The notes below the pieces were generated by a model that worked only from the letters and a program-made list of their open reading frames with translations, had not been told where the DNA came from and did not search any database. 64,000 bases of DNA from Strigamia acuminata (lineage: Eukaryota; Arthropoda; Chilopoda; Geophilomorpha; Linotaeniidae), in the NCBI GenBank assembly GCA_949358305.1, contig OX442315.1, forward strand, positions 2,914,001 through 2,978,000. Reading direction: 5' to 3'. Shown piece by piece: positions 57,841-64,000 of this stretch. How positions within the stretch are numbered: position 1 is the first letter of the stretch; the number at the start of each line of letters is the position of its first letter. The position numbers and the translations under genes are program-made.

Positions 57841-59347
57841 CAGCAACAAGAATGATGTATTTAATAATTGTTTTTGCATTAGATATGTGTTTAATTCGTT
57901 TTACCTCGGTTTGTACGGTTCTTGCGCGTAGTGCGCACGTTCAACACGCGGCCACGCGCGTACATCGCGCGTGTTGCGAGCAGGACGCAACAAAAGTTTG
58001 AGAGACTCGCATTTTACCAAGTCCCCAACTTATTTTACAGTTTTAGTTTAGCTTACCAACTCGCTTGGTAATTTCTGGATCCTGTTTAAGTGTTTCGTCG
58101 GGTTTTGAGCCCATAAACCCGTCTTTTTCCTTGGTAAGCGATTGCGTCGTCTGCTCAGAGCAACTGGCTTTAAGCGGAGATCGCTTACACGAGTCTGGAA
58201 TGAGCGCTTATCACCGCATTCGGCTCCAGTCTTCGTTTCTCGTTGAAAGTTAGCTTGTTGATTCGGGTTTTGGGCGACATTGACTAAAAAGACCTCGGGG
58301 AATCGTTCCCACCACTCGGTTTAGTCGTTTTCGAGACCCACGACCTCGAAAACGAAGTTAGAAGTGGCTCAAGGCCACTAGCGTGTCTGGCAGATAGCCA
58401 TTTTGGTGATTTACGGGCGTCGGGCCCTTGTTCTTTGTTTCCCGCCTTTGCTCCTTTGTTTTTATTTGGTATTCAAGGTTCCTAAGCCTACAGTAGATTG
58501 GGATTAAATTCCCATGAAGATTTATTAAGTATTCATTGGTAAAAACGAATATTTCCGCCGGCGCGTTTCTCTCATAGGTTTCGGTTCGCTCGAATCTCAT
58601 TTTCGAGCGACCCAGCGAATGCGCCAAGTTACAGGCGCCAGCTTAGCAGTTTTAGACTCGTTTTCGACCGTTCTAGTGTCAAAAAACGCGTAGAGCACGT
58701 TTTGCGACCTTTGGAAGTGCTTTTCCGACACCTAAGTGGTCGGAAAAGTGCTCTTCTGAGTTAAGACTCCTTTTGGCATTTTAGCGTCAGCATAAGAAAT
58801 TCCTCAAACTTTTATTGAAATCTCTCAAAAATTTCTAAAATGAATTGAAATTTGTCTGAAAATTGTCAAATATTGGCAAAAATCTGCAGAAATTTGTCAA
58901 ATACGCGATCGCATTGCGACAGAAAGTCGTTTACGACTCCAATACGCACCCGTGCGTGTTTGTATCGCAACACGAAACTCAAACGCGCCACCGCGTTGCA
59001 AGACAACCAAATTTACAAACGCAAACGCGCATTTGAGACAAAAACGAGTTTATTTTATTCACTCTCGCTTGATCCCCCTTCATCGCGCCTCGTTGCTCCT
59101 GTGAAAAAAATATATGAGAATGCACAGAAATGAACCTTCCAATACTTACATGAAAATTGGCAACCTTGACACAAAACAGTCTATCGACACTCCCAACACC
59201 ACCCCGGACATTTTTCGGAAGAGTATGGTCCACCCGGAATTCCCAGAATAGTCACCCCCGAAATGCGGATTTCGCGGAAGCCAATCCGCGAAAAGGATAT
59301 GTTTTTAGCGGCGCGCCGACGCGTGCGACACACGCTTCTGGAGTGCT
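57841..59347. other. Unique or diverged DNA between duplicated modules
   Basis: GCGCGT-rich DNA at 57900-57980. At 58617-58790 the block GCGCCAAGTTACAGGCGCCA...GTTTTAGACTCGTTTT is a distant relative of module B (GCGCCACGTTCCAGGCGCCG). At 58810-58900 TTTGTC-type repeats recall module C. No gene is supported. Confidence 0.5.
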
Positions 59348-60183
59348 TAACCTTATGGCGCGCATGCGGATTTTGCGGAGTGCGAAAGGAACCCCATTTT
59401 TAACATTACGGCTGCCTATATGCTGATCCCCTGTTCGCAATTTTGCGGCGGATTTTGCGGATTTTGATCAATCCGCAGAAATTGCACTTTACAAGTTTAT
59501 TTTATGATTTTGTACCATTTTGTAACTTAAAAACACAAATGAACAATGTAATCACTCTATAATGCTGTTGGTTTAATCAGCACATTGTACTGCACAAAAA
59601 CGCGCGGGCTCGCGATAGTACATCACCAAATGTACTTGCACTCACTCAAGTGGCATTTTTAGCCATTTTTCGTAGTAAAAATGGCCGTTTTTCGTCAAAA
59701 TGGTCATTTTCAGCCATTTTTCATAGTGAAAATGGCTTTCTTCGTCGTTTTTTCTATAAAAAATGGCTGTTTTTCATCAAAAATGGCCGTTTTCATCATT
59801 GAAACGTTATAAAAATGTAACTTTTCAATGGCGTTTTGACGGAACCGATAAATTTTGAAATTTCACACATTGAAACCCTAATACAGGTGAATTAGTGACG
59901 CCTAATTTGTTTTAACAAATAAAGCAAACTACATCTCGCAATTTTGCATCGTACCGCATCACCTCGCCTCATTTCCGGTCTGGAAAATTAATGAAAATTA
60001 ATAAACGCCCCGGCGTTTATTTGAGGCAATACGGCAATACGGCAATTGGAACCCGAAAATAACGTGGGGCTGTGTGAAAACCTGGATTTGAATTTCGTCA
60101 ACGCGCGCGTTGACGCATGGGGAATGTGGGGGTCCCTTCCCAGTCAATTTCACCCCTAAAATATCCCGAAATTGACGATACAT
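59348..60183. repeat. Duplicated module A, copy 2 (836 bp)
   Basis: Partner of 52432-53267. Here it is not followed by module B but by other DNA (GCATTTCCAGTTAGAAAAAT). Confidence 0.9.
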
Positions 60184-61433
60184 GCATTTCCAGTTAGAAA
60201 AATTGAGCTTCATGTAAATTTTGATTGTTTAGCTTTTTTTTGAAATTTCACCAATTTTCCTTATCTCCAGCCTTCCTCGCTCATTTGACACCAAAATGAC
60301 CTGCATTGAGGATTTTTCCCATAATCCTTTTCGCATGTATGGAGCGCAAACAGTCGCAATAAATGAATTCAGCGGAATTCGACCTTGAGTTTGCGACGCC
60401 ATCTTGAATATGAGTAAAAGCACAGTATGGTGTCAATTATTCGAACTGATCGCGGAGCATGGGACAAAAATTGAATAAAAACGAAGAAATATGATTAAAA
60501 TTCAACAGAAATCTACACAAAATGATAAGAAATGTATAAACATTGATCAGAAATCGACAAAAATCGACTGAAACCTGACAATAATCAATTCAGAATGACA
60601 AATAACGATTACAATTGGCAAAAATTGATCAAAAATACAGAAAAATCGATTAAAAACCAGCAAAAAACGAACATAAATCGATAAAATCAATTAAAAATCA
60701 ACAAATAGCCATTTTGTTTGTTTTTGAACAAATTAAGAACTTTGAAAACACACGACAATTTGAAAGAATAAAAACCGGGGTCAAATACGCGCAGCTACTC
60801 GTTTGAACGCCGGGGAGGTGTGGGTGATGTGCCTCGAATAAACGCCGGGGCGTTTATTTATTACCAAGGCGGGATGTGAGGCGCGAATGAAAGCCCAAGT
60901 TGGACATTGCCTCGAATAAACGCCGGGGCGTTTATTTATTTCCAAGACGGGAAGTGAGGCGAGATGATGCGGTGCGACGTATTCAAGGGGGTATTCAAGG
61001 CAGTACGCCATGTTTTCCACTATTATTCAAGGCCATGTTTTCCAGTATTTTATTTTTACCATTTTGTAAGTTTATTGCAATATGTATAAAGTTTATTGCT
61101 TTTTGTATGAAGAGTAGTATTCTTTGTGTAATGTGTCTTTATAAACATCACACACAACGGTTTTTTCTGTTTTCTTCATGTTTATGTTTCGTGTATGCAC
61201 GTGAAGCCCTGGCACATCTGTCGAACACCTGTACGCATTTGGACGCGCTCAGGGCGCTACATCGCGTGCTGAAACGCGCTGACGGCGCTACATCACGCAT
61301 AGTAGCATATATATCACACACATTTCGCGCCCACGACAAAGTACGAACTCATGGCGATCACCAAAGAACATTTACTCTTCCACACACGTTTTATTTTCTC
61401 ACAGTCCTGTACACATTTAACTTGCGCGCGCAC
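60184..61433. other. Non-duplicated DNA with a palindromic AATAAACGCCGGGGCG motif
   Basis: AATAAACGCCGGGGCGTTTATTTATT occurs twice (about 60836-60862 and 60915-60941), each with a following AAG(G/A)CGGGA(T/A)GTGAGGCG block; a shorter form is inside both A modules. A plus-strand frame of 284 codons (60900-61754) crosses into module C and has no support. Otherwise nothing is visible. Confidence 0.5.
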
Positions 61434-63183
61434 TTGCTAATGCTACAGTCGACGGCGATTCGCATGCGCTATCCGCTGCATCAAACACCAAATACCGATA
61501 AAAAATCGCAGAAAACACTAATCCCGACCCAAAAACCGCCAAAATTACCCTCAACACACGCCAACAACCTTCCACCACTTAAATTACACCGGAAAAAAAC
61601 AATTTTAAACCGAAAAATCAACAAAAAAGGCCAAAAAAATATTGCAAACAAAGAGAAAAGATCAATTATCGAGGCAAATCCCCACCACAAAACAACGCAT
61701 CGCCGGTATACACTTAAGCGTACAGTGCACAACACTACTGTTTATTTTCAATGATCCAATAAATAAAATTTGAAACAAAGTTGAGTGGAATTGTACGTTT
61801 CTTGTATATTAAAGTTTTTATTTTGTTTGTTTACACTTAATTTTTTTTTTCCATCATAGAATGGCGACTCGATACTTTTGTAGCTCGAATTCACTTCGTA
61901 AACGTGGTCGGTGTTCATCACGCGTCAATGCGCTCGTGCAATAGTATAGGCGCGCATACGATTTGATGCGCGCAAAACTTGCAAAACTTGCACGGAATTT
62001 GGGCAATTTTTGACAAATTTCAGCAGATTTTTGCCTGTATTTGACAAATTTCAGAAGATTTTTGCCTATATTTGACAAATTTCAGAAGATTTCCTCAATC
62101 CTCAAACATTTGCTGAAATTTCTCATAGAATTTCTAAAATTAATTGAAATTTGTCTGAAATTTGTCTGGAATTTGTCAAATATTGTCAAAAATCCGTGGA
62201 AATTTGTCAAATACTGGCAAAAATCCATGTAAATTTGTCAAAAATTGCCATAATTCGGTGCAAATTGTGTTAGATATTGGAAAAATTTATTTTAACGCTT
62301 CCAACGCGCCAGTAAATCGCGCATGCACACGCATGGATTTTTCGTCATAGTTGGATGCGCGCAAACCTCACGTAACTTGCGCCAAAATTTGGCAATTTTT
62401 GACAAATTTCAGCAGATTTTTGCCAGTATTTGACAAATTTCCACTGATTTTTGACAATATTTGACCCAACAACTGCGCCACGTTCCAGGCGCCGGTTTAG
62501 GCATTTTAGACCCGTTTTAGACCGTTTTAGATGGCGAAAACGTTCTCTCCATCATTTTCTACCCCTGGGTGAGGTTTTCAGCGTTCATGATTGATGAAAA
62601 AGCTGTTTTCTAACTAGCTGTCCCATTGCTAGTTTTGGCGTCAGGTTTTAGCAACCTTCCGATCCGACTCTGTCGTCTGCACGACCTCCAAGACTGTTTT
62701 AGGGTTAATTTGAGTCAAATAATTCATTCTGGGGGTTGTTTTGGGTTTTTTACAAGTGTGTTTTTGTAGTTTTTATTGGTTTCAAACATTGTCAATTCTT
62801 TATACAAGTGTAACTTTCATTTCTCTGTATTTTGAGAACTTTGCATTGCAGCAAAGTTCATTTCTTGCCCCTTAATTATTGTGTAATTGTTGGTTTTCAA
62901 GCCCGTTTTTTAACAATAACTTTATTTGAAGTGCCTATCGTTTCAGGCACGTGTTTCCACGTGCCTTTTATTGTTGAGCAATTTCTTGGGCAGTTGCGCT
63001 CCTGTTGCTAGCATTGCCGCGCGTTCTCCGCGCGCGTACTCGCGCGTTTCGCATCACACACATTCGGGTTCAATGGCCTATCGCGGCGGCACATTGTGTG
63101 GCATAGCGCGGCACGTTGCAATTACGTGACGTGGCACGTTGCTGTTACGTGACGCGATAGCCAGTATTTAAGCAGGGGATTCC
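61434..63183. repeat. Modules C+B, copy 2 (1,750 bp)
   Basis: Partner of 54118-55867, same length, scattered substitutions only. Its right end touches the first base of a Copia-type LTR fragment at 63184. Confidence 0.9.
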
Positions 63184-63318
63184 TGTTGGGTTGATGTTTT
63201 GCTGTTTGTTGATCGAGCATGTTTCCGGCGAATTAAATGTCGCGGATATCCTAACGAAATGGTTAGCAAAGTCCCGGTTGAACGCGCTGTGCGAGTACAT
63301 TTTTGTGATAGACAAATA
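63184..63318 (+). pseudogene. Second Copia family: LTR start fused to the end of pol
   Basis: Positions 63184-63208 equal the first 25 bases of the LTR at 63337. They are followed at once by the last codons of a Copia pol frame (EHVSGELNVADILTKWLAKS..., stop at about 63316-63318). Everything between LTR base 25 and the RNase H end is deleted. Confidence 0.8.
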
Positions 63319-63336
63319 GCTAAACAAAGGGGGATT

Positions 63337-63804
63337 TGTTGGGTTGATGTTTTGCTGTTTGTCCCCGTGCGCGCGTGTGAAGTTAAATGCACCTTTACGG
63401 CTTAGTGCATTTGATGTGTTATTGCTTCTAGACCTGTTCATGTGATCGGTCAATCCTGGTTTTTATTCAATGCGTGTTACGGTACCGCGACCGATCATTA
63501 TTTGCGATAACACATCTCACATTGTCATCCGCTCTAAAGAGCACTTATTGTTTGCTTTGTTTTGGATCAAGTTTATTGATTAACTTGGTCTGCTCTTAAT
63601 ATAAAGAATGGATCATTGTGTAAAGACAATGATTCGTTCTGTCTTTTGTTTTGTACGAGATCGAGGACAATTAGCCTCGAACTCAAGTGATTTTTACTAC
63701 ATACTTTTGTAATAAAAGATGGCGGACGCGTGTCCGATTTATCCGCCCAGCCAAAATGATGTTTCCAGTTATTTCTGCAGCGCACAGGCCATCACAACTC
63801 TTCA
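63337..63804 (+). repeat. LTR of the second Copia family (468 bp)
   Basis: Starts TGTTGGGTTGATGTTTTGC after a purine-rich tract (AAACAAAGGGGGATT) and ends CTCTTCA. Boundaries are inferred from the purine tract and the primer site. Length is close to that of the intact Copia LTR, but the sequence is different. Confidence 0.75.
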
Positions 63805-63807
63805 AAG

Positions 63808-63820
63808 TGGTAGCAGAGGG
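63808..63820 (+). promoter_or_regulatory. Primer-binding site after the second LTR
   Basis: TGGTAGCAGAGGG follows the LTR by three bases, again matching initiator tRNA-Met. So this LTR is also the 5' LTR of an element whose leader continues past the window end. Confidence 0.7.
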
Positions 63821-64000
63821 TAAAAACGATCTGGCGACGACGTTTTTGGAGAAGAAACGGCCATTTTGCGACTACGAGAAGTCGCCGAGTGTGCGCCCGC
63901 CCAGCTCGTCGTAAAAACGAGTTTTCGGTGCGGATTTCATCGCAGAATCGTCGTGACAACGTGTGCGGGCGATTCTTCGACACCAGCGGATCGTTTGGAT

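Noticed and set aside
61148-61754. 284-codon plus-strand ORF crossing into module C
   Set aside because: Half of it is duplicated non-coding module sequence, also open in module copy 1; no domain or splice support.

Overview
This is AT-rich nuclear DNA of an animal, very probably an arthropod. Genes are split by spliceosomal introns. Two genes belong to the ionotropic-receptor (IR) branch of ionotropic glutamate receptors, which is known from protostomes. There is a U2 snRNA gene, an intact Copia LTR retrotransposon, and many piggyBac-like, hAT-like and pogo-like short inverted-repeat elements. All gene models were assembled by eye from splice sites, reading-frame phase and known protein families; no search was run.

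Layout. 1-3.9 kb: no firm gene, one weak exon candidate and a GC-rich island. 3.9-11.0 kb (minus): complete nine-exon CYRI (FAM49) gene, 324 codons, its introns filled with about 20-bp tandem arrays and nested MITEs. 12.6-15.8 kb (plus): an unrecognised acidic-protein gene of seven exons (525 aa) built partly from duplicated exons, preceded by a decayed partial copy. 16.66-16.86 kb (minus): U2 snRNA. 17.9-20.9 kb (minus): complete seven-exon PPP1R8/NIPP1 gene, 337 aa, with one GC-AG intron. 22.5-23.1 kb (minus): a four-exon gene for a 105-aa membrane protein, family unknown.

24.0-40.1 kb (minus): a tandem IR locus. The upstream copy (34.8-40.1 kb, 11 exons, 600 aa) is open. The downstream copy (25.0-30.8 kb) has the same exon plan but carries a one-base deletion in exon 5 and a 537-bp transposon in exon 10. 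A third, very short 3' relic lies at 24.0 kb. Comparing the two long copies gives empty sites for several transposons. No pore-loop exon was found in either.

40.3-45.0 kb: nested inverted-repeat elements and retroelement debris. 45.05-52.32 kb (plus): a 7,269-bp Copia element with 527-bp LTRs that I read as identical, a GATAC target duplication, initiator-tRNA-Met-type primer site and an uninterrupted 1,650-aa gag-pol ORF. 52.4-63.2 kb: a mosaic of three modules duplicated at equal lengths (836 bp twice, 1,750 bp twice), plus a 1.6-kb foldback of 56-bp palindromic repeats. 63.2-64.0 kb: a second, internally deleted Copia family, arranged as pol end - LTR - primer site, running off the window.

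The host genes share no pathway: CYRI acts on Rac1/WAVE actin control, NIPP1 on protein phosphatase 1 and splicing, U2 in the spliceosome, IRs in chemosensation. The main themes are the decay of a tandem receptor copy and the very dense inverted-repeat and tandem-repeat load in introns and intergenic DNA.
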